Below, piece by piece: positions 1-8,790 of a DNA stretch of 58,038 nt. Position numbers and translations under genes: made by a program. Under the pieces are notes generated by a model. It was not told the DNA's origin, ran no database searches, and saw only the letters and a program-made list of their open reading frames with translations. Positions within the stretch are counted from its first letter, which is position 1; every line of letters starts with the position of its first letter. The DNA is from F1-60-MAGs149 sp037133755 (lineage in GTDB: Bacteria; Actinomycetota; Thermoleophilia; Gaiellales; F1-60-MAGs149): the NCBI GenBank assembly GCA_037133755.1, contig JBAXNN010000015.1:1-58038 (forward strand), given 5' to 3'.

Positions 1-521
1 CGGCGATTGAGAAGAAGCACGGCCAGCCCATCGACCACTGGATCGGGCTGGTCAAGGCCGTGCCGAGCGGCAAGTACCAAGACCAGATCGACCTGCTCCG
101 GCAGGAGCATGGGTTCTCGCAGGCGCACGCCAACGCGGTCGTGATGTTCGCGCGCGGCTCGGCGACGACGAAGCGCTTCGGCACGCTCGACGACTACCTC
201 CAGGGCGCCGACCCGGCGGGTGCCAAGACGATGCGCGCGATCTTCGCCGCCATCGAGAAGAAGTTCCCCGACCTCGAGCTCGTGATCGCCTGGAACCAGC
301 CCATGCTCAAGTCGGGCGACGGCTACGTGATCGGCGTGATGCTCACCAAGAGCCACATCCTGCTGGCACCGTGGGGCACCGGCGTGCTCGCCTCGTTCGA
401 GCCGCGCCTGGCCGGGCTGGAAGTGAACAAGAAGACCGTGCGCGTGCCGCTCGACTGGAAGGTCGATACCAAGCTCGTGCAGGACATGGCTGCCGCGCGC
501 ATCGCGCAGCTCGAAACCTAG
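1..521 (+). CDS. DUF4287 + DUF1801 protein, 5'-truncated
   Basis: The reading frame is open from base 3 of the window, so the N-terminus lies upstream. The first visible residues (AIEKKHGQPIDHWIGLVKA) followed by the LLRQEHGFSQAHANAVV segment are the hallmark of DUF4287. The rest resembles the DUF1801/YdhG fold: an internal IAWNQPML stretch and the closing TVRVPLDWKVDTKLVQDM motif. A GTG at 60 could be read as a start, but it would cut DUF4287 in half, so I treat the gene as partial. DUF1801 proteins are small cytoplasmic proteins of the iron-chaperone-like fold with no settled biochemical role. The gene is convergent with the lipoprotein gene that ends at 538. Family call is firm; function is unknown. 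Confidence 0.85.
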   Translation, partial: AIEKKHGQPIDHWIGLVKAVPSGKYQDQIDLLRQEHGFSQAHANAVVMFARGSATTKRFGTLDDYLQGADPAGAKTMRAIFAAIEKKFPDLELVIAWNQPMLKSGDGYVIGVMLTKSHILLAPWGTGVLASFEPRLAGLEVNKKTVRVPLDWKVDTKLVQDMAAARIAQLET

Positions 522-537
522 CCGCGGGCGGCTCGGG

Positions 538-1035
538 CTAGACCGAGACCGTCCAGTCGCTGGCGACCACGCACGGCGTCCCCGTTGTCGGCGGTGGGAA
601 CTCCTGTTCCGACGTGGTCGAGCCAAACAACGTGCCGTACGAACTCGTGCTCGAGTTCATCAACTCGAGGCCGTTCGTCAGCACGATCACGACGGAGTAG
701 TCACTGCCCGTGCCCGACCACAGCATGACCTGCGCCTGCGTCTCGTCGGTGTCAGACGTCGTGACCATGCACTGGATGTCGGCGGGGACCGCGGGGGCGT
801 CGTTGCCGGTTAGCTGCTTGAAGCCTGGCGCGAAACCATTCGTCGGATCGTTGATGAGGTCGACGGCGAACTGCTCGTACTCCGTCAGCGCAGGCGCCGC
901 CGCAGCGGTATCCGCCGCCGGAGCAGCCTCCTCCGAGGAGCTACTGCTCGAGCTCGAACCCCCGCAGGCGGCGAGGCCGACCCCGAGTGCGAGGAGGGCA
1001 ACAACGACGACGACGCGCGAACCATTGAGAACCAT
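538..1035 (-). CDS. small secreted lipoprotein, unknown function
   Basis: A 165-residue protein with a positively charged N-terminus, a hydrophobic stretch and a clear lipobox (LAAC, Cys24), so it should be exported and lipid-anchored. Cys24 is followed by two Gly and a run of eight Ser, then an acidic/Ala-rich linker (to about residue 50), a typical flexible tether in actinomycete lipoproteins. The folded part (about 50-165) carries two further Cys (in IQCMV and TPCVV) that could form a disulfide. I do not recognise a domain. The ATG at 1035 is preceded by TATCAT six bases upstream, which fits a leaderless transcript and separates it from the moxR-DUF58-transglutaminase operon behind it on the same strand. 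Confidence 0.8.
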   Translation of the reverse strand: MVLNGSRVVVVVALLALGVGLAACGGSSSSSSSSEEAAPAADTAAAAPALTEYEQFAVDLINDPTNGFAPGFKQLTGNDAPAVPADIQCMVTTSDTDETQAQVMLWSGTGSDYSVVIVLTNGLELMNSSTSSYGTLFGSTTSEQEFPPPTTGTPCVVASDWTVSV

Positions 1036-1041
1036 GGCTCG

Positions 1042-1047
1042 ATGATA
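1042..1047 (-). promoter_or_regulatory. -10 box TATCAT, leaderless lipoprotein gene
   Basis: TATCAT on the minus strand ends 6 nt before the ATG at 1035, and no Shine-Dalgarno sequence lies between. The start site of transcription should fall on or next to the A of ATG. Confidence 0.6.
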
Positions 1048-1107
1048 CCCCTCGCTCGCGGCTGCTGAACGCCGCGGGTGGTATCCGTCAGTCTCGCCGC
1101 AGCAGCG

Positions 1108-3624
1108 CTAGCGATCGAGCAATCGCCGTGGTCGGATCGCACCGCGCACTCGATCGCGACGCGTTGCGCTGCCACGTAACACGCGCTTCAGGCGACGCGT
1201 CTCCGCACGGGCGGTAGATAGCGATGCGCGCGCAGCCATGGGCGGACCAAAACGAGCCACGACCACGGCCTCGACCCAGCGCTCCGTCGGGACCGCGAAC
1301 GCCGTCGTCGCCTGCCGACCGACGTCGTCGATCGTGGCTCCTCGCGTCGCGATGCCCTGGTCGTCGAGCCACGCCGCGATCTCGGCGTACGCGGCAGTCG
1401 CACCGCGCCGTGGATCGTCCGTCTGGCGTGCACGCCAGCGGCGCAGCCCCTTGGCGAGCCAGACCGCAACCCCCAGCACGATCACCCCCAACAGGACACC
1501 AAGCAGCGTCAAGAGACGGCGCGGCCACGGGGACGGCGCATCGGAAACGAGCGGCAGGGCGGCCGCCGAGGAACTCGTCGTGCCGCGATTCGGACCAGCG
1601 CCATTCGGGAACCTCTCCTCCCCCGCCAGACCCGCCAACGACCCGCCCGGCTGCACGATGTCGCTCGTGTTGAACGTGGACGAGGTGCTCGAGGTGGACG
1701 ACGCCAGCCGCCGTGATGGCGTCGGCTCGAACGACACCCAACCGGCATACGGGAAACGCACCTCGACCCACGCGTGGGCATCGCGATTCGTAATCACGCG
1801 CTTGTCGCCGTCGAGACGCCCCTGCGCGAACCCGAAGGCCACGCGCGCCGGGATACCGAGCATCCGCAGGAGTACGGCCATCGAGCCGGCGAAGTACTGG
1901 CAGTGGGCAGCGCGTCGTTCTGACTGAAGGAACACGGGGAGCGGACCGAACGCGCTGACCTCACCGTACGTCGCCGTCTCGTCGTAGGAGAACTTCGTCT
2001 GAAACCAGTTTTCGAGGATCACCGCGGCCTGGTACGGGGTCTTGGCGTCCGCCGTCAGCTTGCGCGCGACCCGGTACGGCTCGCGCCAGCCGTCGATCGG
2101 CGAGACCGTGGAGGGATCGCCGATCACCTGGCTCCGAAACACGCGCTGCACCTCCTGCTCGCGCCCGGGCTCGCCGAACGCGGGATAGGTCGCACCACCG
2201 ACGGTCAGATCGGCCGGATCGGGCTTTGAGAGGGTCGCCGTAACGGGGGCGTCCGCAGCGGGCTGCGTCGGGGACACCGGCCGGTCACTCTGCGTGCCGG
2301 AGTGGTCGGCGTTCCAGGGGCCGGGACCATCCGGGTCCACCCGCCGACCGGTCAGCTTGAGACCGGCGAGCTCCTGCAGCACCGCCTGGCGCGGGTCGGT
2401 GGGCGCGCCAAGCACGTCGGCGTCGAGCAGTGCGGGCGTGAGCTTGCGATCGGCGAGTGCGACGGTGTACGTCGCACCAAGCGGGAGATCCTTCGCCAGT
2501 ACCACGCTGCCACCGCTGGCGAGGGAGACAGGGCGCACCGCGCCCGCCAGGCCGCTGATGGACACCGTGCCAGCGGGCAGCGGGAGGCCGCGCGTGAGCG
2601 TCGCGAGGTTGCGGATCTCAGCGGTACTGACCGGAGCCCGGTCGCCGCGCAGAGCGGGTGCGAGTAGATCGTTCGGCACATCCACCGTCGCGCTCCGCGT
2701 CGTCGAGACAACGCGCTGCGCGGCCTGCCAGCGGAACCCATCGAAGCGCTCGAGCACACCGATGCGGAGATAGTCCACGTTCGGATCGTTGACCTCCAGC
2801 ACGGGCGTCTCCTGCTTGCCGAAGTCGAGTGCCGTCAGCTGCTGGTCCCAGACGAACCCGACGTTGACCGGCTGCGGCTGGTCGAACGTCCAGCGATGCC
2901 AGTTGAGCGCGCCGCGCGGAGCCACGCCGGGCACCACCGCGAGCGCCACCGCGATGACGACGAGTCCGCCTCCACTGAGCACCGCGATGCGCGCCCTGCT
3001 CCCTCTGCGTCTGTCGCTATCCGGCATGGCGCACAGCACCGTCACGCCGAGGAGGCACAGGGCGATGCCCTGCACGACAGTGTGGTCGCGGGCGACGAAC
3101 AGCGAGGCGAGAACGACCGCGCAGGCGACCGAGAGGATTGCGAGCAGCGGGACCCGGAACGTGAGCAAACCGGCGGCACACAGCACCAGCAGCCCCAGCG
3201 CGATGAGTCGGACCGCCAGGACGGCGTCGGGCTCGCCCACGCCATCGGCCGGGAAGACCACGCGCACCCAAGCAGTCCCCGCGTTACGCAGGAGCTCTTG
3301 CACCTGATCGAGGTAGCCGCCCGCACCGAGATAGCCGTTGCGGCCGCTCACGTCCTCGCGCCATGGCCACGCACCGGAGCGGGTACCGAGGACGAGCAGG
3401 ATGCCGACGACCGCGGCCAGAGCGACCGCGATGACGCGGAGCAGCCGCCGGCGGATGCGGCCCAGGCTCCACGCGACTATGCCGATCGCGACGACAGCGA
3501 GAAGGGGTGCCTGCCAGTCCGGCGCTGGCTCGACGAGCAGGCGCAGGTAGAACACGATCCAGCCCGCGCACAGCAGATACAGCACGACCGGCACGGCCAC
3601 GCGTCCGATCTGGCGGTCCGTCAT
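1108..3624 (-). CDS. TgpA-like transmembrane transglutaminase
   Basis: 838 residues from the ATG at 3624, chosen because it overlaps the DUF58 stop as ATGA; the longer upstream in-frame extension is Arg-rich junk. Layout: five to seven N-terminal membrane segments (about residues 8-210, the DUF3488/TgpA_N region), a large extracytoplasmic part with a transglutaminase-like core (about 530-640), one more membrane helix (about 720-745) and a cytoplasmic DUF4129-like tail. Core residues visible: Cys575 in AAHCQYF, His617 in DAHAWVEV and Glu633 in FEPTP, where many relatives have Asp. It is the third gene of moxR-DUF58-tgpA, a widespread trio linked to cell-envelope or peptide processing. The family is clear; the substrate is not known. 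Confidence 0.92.
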   Translation of the reverse strand: MTDRQIGRVAVPVVLYLLCAGWIVFYLRLLVEPAPDWQAPLLAVVAIGIVAWSLGRIRRRLLRVIAVALAAVVGILLVLGTRSGAWPWREDVSGRNGYLGAGGYLDQVQELLRNAGTAWVRVVFPADGVGEPDAVLAVRLIALGLLVLCAAGLLTFRVPLLAILSVACAVVLASLFVARDHTVVQGIALCLLGVTVLCAMPDSDRRRGSRARIAVLSGGGLVVIAVALAVVPGVAPRGALNWHRWTFDQPQPVNVGFVWDQQLTALDFGKQETPVLEVNDPNVDYLRIGVLERFDGFRWQAAQRVVSTTRSATVDVPNDLLAPALRGDRAPVSTAEIRNLATLTRGLPLPAGTVSISGLAGAVRPVSLASGGSVVLAKDLPLGATYTVALADRKLTPALLDADVLGAPTDPRQAVLQELAGLKLTGRRVDPDGPGPWNADHSGTQSDRPVSPTQPAADAPVTATLSKPDPADLTVGGATYPAFGEPGREQEVQRVFRSQVIGDPSTVSPIDGWREPYRVARKLTADAKTPYQAAVILENWFQTKFSYDETATYGEVSAFGPLPVFLQSERRAAHCQYFAGSMAVLLRMLGIPARVAFGFAQGRLDGDKRVITNRDAHAWVEVRFPYAGWVSFEPTPSRRLASSTSSTSSTFNTSDIVQPGGSLAGLAGEERFPNGAGPNRGTTSSSAAALPLVSDAPSPWPRRLLTLLGVLLGVIVLGVAVWLAKGLRRWRARQTDDPRRGATAAYAEIAAWLDDQGIATRGATIDDVGRQATTAFAVPTERWVEAVVVARFGPPMAARASLSTARAETRRLKRVLRGSATRRDRVRGAIRPRRLLDR

Positions 3625-4766
3625 GCGACCGCCTCCACCGCAACGGGCGTGACACCAACTGCCGGTACGACCACGACGGCAACGCCGGTGGCTGCGGCCC
3701 ATGCATCGGCGTTCACGTGTCCCACGGGCACGACGCGCACAGGCACCTGTATCGCCTCCCGCGCGAGCAGGGCCATGAGCGCGGGCGAGGCAGAGGGCGT
3801 CAGCACCGTCAGCGCCGCGCCCGCGAGCAGCGACCGATCACGGAGCACGGCGTCGGCCAAGGGCAGGTCACGGTCGGCCTGGGCGGCGGCGAGGGCATCC
3901 ATCGCCGCGAACCACGAACCGCTGCCACCGTCAAGAGGGATGCGCTGGACCGTCGCTCCGGCCAGGACGAGCGTTGCCTGCTGGCCCTCCAGACCGATGC
4001 CACGGACGAACGTCGCGGCGGCCTCCAGCAGGCGCTCGAGCGCCGCTGGCTCCGCGGCGAACTCGGCGCGGTCGAGGTCGATCAGGATCGACAGCTCGGC
4101 CCGCGAGGCATCCTCCATCTCGCGCACCATCAGCCGTCCCGTCCGCGCCGATGTCTTCCAATCGACGCGGCGTAGCGACTCGCCGTGCTGGTGTTCGCGG
4201 ATGCCATGCAGGTCGTACCCGACGGGCTGGGCGCGCCGAGCCCGCAACCCAAGGTCGCCGTCGCCGGCCACGCCATCCGCGACATCGTCGGGTTCCGTCC
4301 AGCGTGGCCAGACAATCACGGCCGACGTGCCACTCAAGCTGCGATCAGCGCGCGCGAACCCGAAGGGATCACCCATCGCCAACTCGCCGTTGCGGACTGC
4401 GTGCACACCACGGGGCAGCCCAGGCACGGCGAAGCGGGCCAGCTGCACATCGTCGCCTTCGCGGACGAGCGGCGCCATCAACTCCTCGGTTCCGAAATGC
4501 AGGTGAAGCTGGCCGCCACCGGGTGCCGGACCGTCGACGCGCGCCGAGGCGGCGAACGCCATCCCCGCCTGTGGACGAGGTGGGTCGAACGCGATCGACA
4601 GACGCACGGCGGCGTGGCGATAGCGGCGCAACAAGCCAGCCGCTGCCAACGGGCCAATCGTCAATGCCAACGCGAGCGGCACCAGAGCCACCGCACCGAA
4701 GCCGACGGCGACGACATACGCGGCGACGCCACCGACCAGTGCGACCCATCCGCGGCGCGTCAGCAT
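3621..4766 (-). CDS. DUF58 domain protein (MoxR partner)
   Basis: 381 residues. Two hydrophobic segments near the N-terminus (about 8-50) are followed by a soluble region with the DUF58 signature RRVDWKTSARTGRLMVRE (about residues 190-215), which leads into a von-Willebrand-A-like fold (SILIDLDRAEF). DUF58 proteins are encoded with MoxR AAA+ ATPases and are thought to act as their membrane-linked partners. The gene starts 2 bp after the moxR stop and its own stop overlaps the transglutaminase start by 4 bp, so the three are surely co-transcribed and probably translationally coupled. Confidence 0.92.
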   Translation of the reverse strand: MLTRRGWVALVGGVAAYVVAVGFGAVALVPLALALTIGPLAAAGLLRRYRHAAVRLSIAFDPPRPQAGMAFAASARVDGPAPGGGQLHLHFGTEELMAPLVREGDDVQLARFAVPGLPRGVHAVRNGELAMGDPFGFARADRSLSGTSAVIVWPRWTEPDDVADGVAGDGDLGLRARRAQPVGYDLHGIREHQHGESLRRVDWKTSARTGRLMVREMEDASRAELSILIDLDRAEFAAEPAALERLLEAAATFVRGIGLEGQQATLVLAGATVQRIPLDGGSGSWFAAMDALAAAQADRDLPLADAVLRDRSLLAGAALTVLTPSASPALMALLAREAIQVPVRVVPVGHVNADAWAAATGVAVVVVPAVGVTPVAVEAVA

Positions 4767-4768
4767 GG

Positions 4769-5731
4769 CTACATCGGCACCGGCGTGCGCGCCACGAGCT
4801 CGGCGACGATCGCGCTGGCCTCATCGCCCGCCGCGCGAGCGGCCCCCGTGAGCTGGAGACGATGCGACAGCACAGGCACCGCGACGGTACGAACGTCATC
4901 GGGCGTCACGTACTGCCTCCCCTCCAGCAGTGCGCGCGCCCGTGCGACGCGCATCAGTGTGACCCCTGCTCGGGGGCTGGCGCCTAGGGCCAGCCGCGCA
5001 TCGTTGCGCGTGCGCTCGAGGATGGAAACGGCATACCCGTTGACGACCGCCTCGACGTGCAAGCCACGCGCCGTGGCGATCGCCGAGCGAATGTCCTCGA
5101 CCGTCGCCACCGCCTCAATCGCCGCGATCGGATCACCTGCGCCCTGCTCGGCGAGGAGGCGCTCCTCGTCCTCGCGCGTCGGATAGCCCATCCGCAGCAG
5201 CATCGCGAAGCGGTCGAGCTGGGCCTCCGGCAGCGGGAAGGTGCCCTCGAATTCGATGGGATTCTGCGTGGCGATCACCATGAACGGCGTCTCCAACGCG
5301 TGCGTCTCGCCATCGACGGTGACCTGACGTTCCTGCATCGCCTCGAGCAACGCCGCCTGCGTCTTCGGCGACGCGCGATTGGCCTCGTCAACGAGGACGA
5401 GGTTCGCGAAGATCGCACCGGGACGGAAGCGGAACAGGTTCGTGCTCTGGTCGTACACCTGGACGCCGGTGATATCGCCCGGCAACAGGTCTGGCGTGCA
5501 CTGCACCCGGGAGAACTCGAGTCCGATGGAGCGGGCAATCGCGCGAGCCAACGCGGTCTTGCCGACGCCAGGGACGTCCTCGATCAACAGGTGCCCCTCG
5601 GCGATCAGGGACATCAGCGCGTGGTCGACGAGCCCGGCAGGTGTACGCACCGCAGCATCGATTGCCTGCCGGACACGTGTCATCACGTCTACCGCCGCTG
5701 CGGCCCGATGCTCTGTCGCCTCAATCTCCAC
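4769..5731 (-). CDS. MoxR-family AAA+ ATPase
   Basis: 320 residues, the usual MoxR length. Walker A is GVGKTA (residues 55-60) in EDVPGVGKTALA; Walker B is LVLVDEANR (111-119); the ATQNP sensor-1 segment follows. MoxR ATPases are chaperone-like and often activate or assemble partners carrying VWA domains, here the DUF58 protein encoded 2 bp downstream. The start is a GTG at 5731, supported by a TAGACT box six bases upstream and continuous homology-like sequence (MEIEATEHRAAAAVDVM). It is the first gene of the operon running 5731 to 1108. Confidence 0.94.
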   Translation of the reverse strand: MEIEATEHRAAAAVDVMTRVRQAIDAAVRTPAGLVDHALMSLIAEGHLLIEDVPGVGKTALARAIARSIGLEFSRVQCTPDLLPGDITGVQVYDQSTNLFRFRPGAIFANLVLVDEANRASPKTQAALLEAMQERQVTVDGETHALETPFMVIATQNPIEFEGTFPLPEAQLDRFAMLLRMGYPTREDEERLLAEQGAGDPIAAIEAVATVEDIRSAIATARGLHVEAVVNGYAVSILERTRNDARLALGASPRAGVTLMRVARARALLEGRQYVTPDDVRTVAVPVLSHRLQLTGAARAAGDEASAIVAELVARTPVPM

Positions 5732-5737
5732 TGGCTC

Positions 5738-5743
5738 AGTCTA
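5738..5743 (-). promoter_or_regulatory. -10 box TAGACT, leaderless moxR operon
   Basis: TAGACT on the minus strand sits 6 nt before the GTG at 5731, with no ribosome binding site. This decides the start and makes this the likely operon promoter. Confidence 0.6.
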
Positions 5744-5904
5744 GGTTCGCCCGCACAGCCGCGGGGTGTTGTTGTGTGCCGCCATGCCTAGCGCTATCGC
5801 AGCGGAGCCGCGGTTGGCGGAGCAGTAGGTGCCGACGGACGGTTTCAGTGCTCGCTCGTGGACACACGGTGACGCGCCACCCCGCGGGACGAGCACGTCG
5901 GCGG

Positions 5905-5910
5905 TAGCGT
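5905..5910 (+). promoter_or_regulatory. -10 box TAGCGT, leaderless gene at 5918
   Basis: TAGCGT ends 7 nt before the ATG at 5918. The 186 bp between this gene and divergent moxR hold little else that I can recognise. Confidence 0.5.
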
Positions 5911-5917
5911 TACGTCC

Positions 5918-6292
5918 ATGCTCCTTCGCATCGTCATCATCGCCCTGCTCGCAACCGGCATTGGCGCAGCGACCGCCACCGCCAAGCCAGCGGTCGGAGT
6001 GCCGCGTGAGATCGTGACGAAGGTCGGCGAGCAGAAGGGCATCCGCCTGCTCACGAACGATCGTCGCAACTGGCACTGGGTCTGGGTGCGACGACCGAGC
6101 TCGAAGATCGTCGTCGCGCATGCCCCCGAGCGCCTGCCGGAGAACGAAGAGGCCGTCAACGGCTTGGCCGGTCGCACGGGCATTTTCGTGACCGGCCGCT
6201 CCCCCGGCTCGACCTCCGGCGTGGTCGGCTACTACTCGGCCGACGAGTCGAAGCTGTTCAAGACCGTGACGCTGCGCATCACCGTCAAGTAG
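5918..6292 (+). CDS. small secreted protein, unknown
   Basis: 124 residues with a signal peptide (MLLRIVIIALLATGIGAATATA, cleavage near residue 22). The mature part is basic and compact, with a WHWVWVRRPSS segment and a closing beta-rich stretch (LFKTVTLRITVK). It contains no Cys, so it is probably a single small beta-domain. I do not recognise the family. It is followed 69 bp later by a secreted pentapeptide-repeat protein in the same direction. Antisense reading frames here lack a plausible product, so this strand is preferred. Confidence 0.7.
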   Translation: MLLRIVIIALLATGIGAATATAKPAVGVPREIVTKVGEQKGIRLLTNDRRNWHWVWVRRPSSKIVVAHAPERLPENEEAVNGLAGRTGIFVTGRSPGSTSGVVGYYSADESKLFKTVTLRITVK

Positions 6293-6350
6293 ACACAGCC
6301 TGCGTCTTGATCGCCCTGAGCTAATCAGGTATGAACCGCGGAACGACTCT

Positions 6351-6355
6351 AGGAG
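6351..6355 (+). promoter_or_regulatory. Shine-Dalgarno AGGAG deciding GTG start at 6362
   Basis: AGGAG lies 6 nt before the GTG at 6362. It is one of the few clear ribosome binding sites in the left part of the window and fixes the start just ahead of a signal peptide. Confidence 0.7.
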
Positions 6356-6361
6356 ACTCCC

Positions 6362-7189
6362 GTGGCTCAAAGCCCATCTCGCGCGCAACCCACGCTGCTG
6401 CTCGCCACCGCACTGCTCGCACTGTTCGCCGTCGGCACCGCTTCCGCAGCGGCAAAGAGCTGTGTGGTTAAGGCCAACGCGAACTGTGCGAAGGCAAACC
6501 TCGCGGGTGCCAATCTTGCAGGCAAGAATCTCAATGCCATCGACCTGACCGGCGCCAACCTCAAGGGCGCGAATCTCGCCGGCGTGAACCTGATGGACGC
6601 GAGCCTCGAGCGCACGAATCTGACCGGCGCCAACCTGACCGGTGCCACGATTGCGGCCACCTCGTTGGCCGGTGCCAATCTGACCAACGCGAACTTGACA
6701 AACGCTCGACTCGGCGGCGATGAATTCGACGATACGAACCTCACGGGCGCCACGCTGACGGGCGCTACGCTCGACACCTCGAGCCTTCAGGGCGTCACCC
6801 TCACCGGCGCGATTCTCGCCACCGCAAACCTGATGGGCGTCACGTCGATGGGTGGCACGAAGGGCACGCCGGCGAGTCTGCCAACCGGCTGGGTCATTGT
6901 CGATACGTACCTGCTTGGACCCGGCGTCAACCTGAGCGGCGCCAACCTTTCCGGCGCAAACCTGACCGGGCTCAACTTCTCAGCCGGAAACACCGGTGGA
7001 AACGGCGGCTCGTTCGCCAACGTGAACTTCCGAGGCACGAACCTGACGGGTGTGAACTTCGCCGACTCGGCGTTCAGCAAGGTCAACTTCTCGGGTGCAA
7101 CCACGACGGGCGCCACGACTACCGGCTCCGTCTGGCGCAACAACACGTGCCCGAACGGCACGACGCAGAAGAAGACCGGCTGCTTCTAG
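6362..7189 (+). CDS. secreted pentapeptide-repeat protein
   Basis: 275 residues. The signal peptide (about residues 1-33, ending TASAAAKS) is followed by a long run of A(N/D)LxxA repeats: GANLAG, GANLTG, TNANLT, LTGATL and so on, from about residue 40 to 165. After a break containing a GGTKGTPASLPTGW segment the repeats resume (about 190-255). Pentapeptide repeats fold as a right-handed quadrilateral beta-helix. The segment between the two blocks resembles the 'LPxGW' insert found in many secreted multi-block pentapeptide proteins. Two Cys near each end (CVVKANANC; NTCPNG...GCF) could cap the helix. Function unknown; an extracellular structural or binding role is likely. Confidence 0.9.
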   Translation: MAQSPSRAQPTLLLATALLALFAVGTASAAAKSCVVKANANCAKANLAGANLAGKNLNAIDLTGANLKGANLAGVNLMDASLERTNLTGANLTGATIAATSLAGANLTNANLTNARLGGDEFDDTNLTGATLTGATLDTSSLQGVTLTGAILATANLMGVTSMGGTKGTPASLPTGWVIVDTYLLGPGVNLSGANLSGANLTGLNFSAGNTGGNGGSFANVNFRGTNLTGVNFADSAFSKVNFSGATTTGATTTGSVWRNNTCPNGTTQKKTGCF

Positions 7190-7217
7190 CCGCACAGGGA
7201 AAACCGGGAGCCGCGCG

Positions 7218-7223
7218 TACTAT
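7218..7223 (+). promoter_or_regulatory. -10 box TACTAT deciding GTG start at 7230
   Basis: TACTAT is followed by six bases and then GTG at 7230, which begins the signal peptide. Longer upstream starts give only Arg-rich sequence and overlap the preceding gene. Confidence 0.65.
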
Positions 7224-7229
7224 GGGCGC

Positions 7230-8093
7230 GTGCGGCTCCCGCGCCTCCTCACCGTCTTCGTCGCGCTCGCGGCGACACTTATCGCCGTGCCGACGGCCCT
7301 CGCGCAGTCGGATCCCGCCACACGCGCTGCCGTCTTTGCCGGCGCCGGCCTCTGGGTCGACCTCTACGACGCCACGATCCACGAGCCGCAGTACGTCGTC
7401 GACCAGGCAGTCGCCCACCAGGTGACGACGATCTACTGGGAGACGTCGAACTATCACTCGCCCGCCGACGTGATGTACCCCGACGATCTGCGAGAGGTCC
7501 TCGCACTCGCGCACGCACAGGGCGTCAAGGTCGTGCCGTGGTACCTCCCCGGGTATCGCAACATCAAGCTCGACCGTCGCCGCTTCGCTGCCGCGATCAA
7601 TGCGGGTGGCACTGACCCGGTGGATGGTCTCGGCGTCGACATCGAAGCCGACATCGTCCGCAACCGTCAGCTGCGCGCCACGCGGGCCGCACAGATGGTG
7701 CAGTGGCTGCGCGCCACCTATCCCGACCTGCCGATGGCGGGCATCGTGCCGCGCGACGCACTGGCGTGGTGGCGGATCTTCCCCTACGCCGAAGTCCGCG
7801 CAAACACCGACGTGATGATGCCCATGTGTTACACGTCGCGCTATCTCACACCCGCCCAGACGACGGCCATGAGCGCCGACTGCGTGACCACGGTCCGCAC
7901 TCAGACGGGCGATCCGGCCGCACCCGTGCACGTGATCGCGGGCGTGACCGACTTCCTCAAGCCACGCCTATTGATCGCCGCGGCGCGCGGCGCACGTGAC
8001 GCCGGCGCCACAGGCTTCAGTCTCTACAACCTCGAGACGACGACCGCCGCCGGCTGGCGCGCGGTCGATGTCTGGCGCACGCCGGGCGGCTGA
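7230..8093 (+). CDS. secreted TIM-barrel protein, glycoside-hydrolase-like
   Basis: 287 residues from GTG 7230. Signal peptide (VRLPRLLTVFVALAATLIAV, cleaved after ALAQ). The mature protein reads like a beta/alpha barrel: GLWVDLYD, TIYWETSNYHS, VKVVPWYLPGY, LGVDIEADI, MAGIVPRDAL, VMMPMCYTSRY, HVIAGVTDF, GFSLYNLET mark successive beta-strands. DIEAD (about residue 136) and MPMCY are placed where catalytic acids and substrate-binding loops lie in GH-like barrels of the DUF4015/GH10-like type. I cannot assign a specific activity. Its stop (TGA) abuts the convergent DUF2283 stop with no gap (TGATCA). Confidence 0.75.
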   Translation: MRLPRLLTVFVALAATLIAVPTALAQSDPATRAAVFAGAGLWVDLYDATIHEPQYVVDQAVAHQVTTIYWETSNYHSPADVMYPDDLREVLALAHAQGVKVVPWYLPGYRNIKLDRRRFAAAINAGGTDPVDGLGVDIEADIVRNRQLRATRAAQMVQWLRATYPDLPMAGIVPRDALAWWRIFPYAEVRANTDVMMPMCYTSRYLTPAQTTAMSADCVTTVRTQTGDPAAPVHVIAGVTDFLKPRLLIAAARGARDAGATGFSLYNLETTTAAGWRAVDVWRTPGG

Positions 8094-8360
8094 TCAGCTC
8101 GCAGCGGTGGCGAGTGCCATGCCAATCGCACCGGCACGATCACTGAAGCCGTACGCCGCAGCGCACGCATCGAGGTCGAAGTGCGGGAGGCTGAGGATTT
8201 CGATCGCCATGGCCGCACCTTCGGCGTCGACGTGGACGACGGCACCCTCACCGAACGTGCGCCCTCCGATCGAGGCATCGCGGGAGAGATAGATCATGTA
8301 GATCCCACCTTCGTCTTCGTGCGTCACTTCGAAGCTCATGGGCGGATTGTAGGTCTTCAT
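8094..8360 (-). CDS. DUF2283-like small protein, copy 1
   Basis: 88 residues. Begins MKTYNPPMSFEVTHEDEGGIYMIYL, with the short antiparallel beta layout and GxxVHVDAEG turn typical of DUF2283 proteins. The C-terminal half (ILSLPHFDLDACAAAYGFSD onward) is nearly identical to that of the paralogue at 8791-9072. Its ATG overlaps the stop of the DUF4258 gene (8357) by 4 bp (ATGA), so the two are coupled. Pairs of DUF4258 and DUF2283 look like toxin-antitoxin modules by size and layout, but this is inference. Cytoplasmic. Confidence 0.8.
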   Translation of the reverse strand: MKTYNPPMSFEVTHEDEGGIYMIYLSRDASIGGRTFGEGAVVHVDAEGAAMAIEILSLPHFDLDACAAAYGFSDRAGAIGMALATAAS

Positions 8361-8629
8361 GACTGCCTCTTTCGTGGTTGCGGTGGCACGCTGTCAGGCA
8401 CCAGCCAGTACGCGGTGATCACCACCACGACATGGTCGCGCTGCAGGCCGATCGTTTCGACCGTCCCACGGTCGAAGTCACGCGCGAAGGCCAAGCCGAA
8501 GCGATCGCGGCCGGTGAGGCGCTTCGAGTACACGCGATCCGGATCGAGGCAGCACTGACGCACCAATTCGAGAGCGATGTCGTACTCCGCCATGCGCTCG
8601 CGGGCGTGATGCGTGAGTCGGATCTCCAC
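8357..8629 (-). CDS. DUF4258-like small protein
   Basis: 90 residues starting at GTG 8629 (VEIRLTHHARERMAEYDIALELVRQCC). The HARERMxEYxI opening, the DxxRVYSKRL middle and the VVVVITAYW end are the DUF4258 pattern, a small alpha/beta domain related in general shape to RelE-type folds. It is the first gene of a coupled pair with DUF2283 (4-bp overlap). A toxin-like role is possible but not shown. No clear ribosome binding site or -10 box was found at this start. Confidence 0.78.
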   Translation of the reverse strand: MEIRLTHHARERMAEYDIALELVRQCCLDPDRVYSKRLTGRDRFGLAFARDFDRGTVETIGLQRDHVVVVITAYWLVPDSVPPQPRKRQS

Positions 8630-8790
8630 ACTCCGACGATCGCGACGCGCAGCAGACGCGCGGCGCGCGCGGCGTCACCGCAATGCACCGATACGACATC
8701 CGCTGCGTACGCCAGCGTGCGGATTACCGAAGAGGTGTCACACGAAGCGCATGGCGACTGCAGCATGTCGGGCTGCCGCCCCGCATGAGG

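Noticed and set aside
5741..6388. 215-codon minus-strand frame opposite the secreted protein at 5918
   Set aside because: It starts inside the next gene's start region, lacks any domain pattern, and the plus-strand product has a signal peptide and a -10 box at the standard distance.
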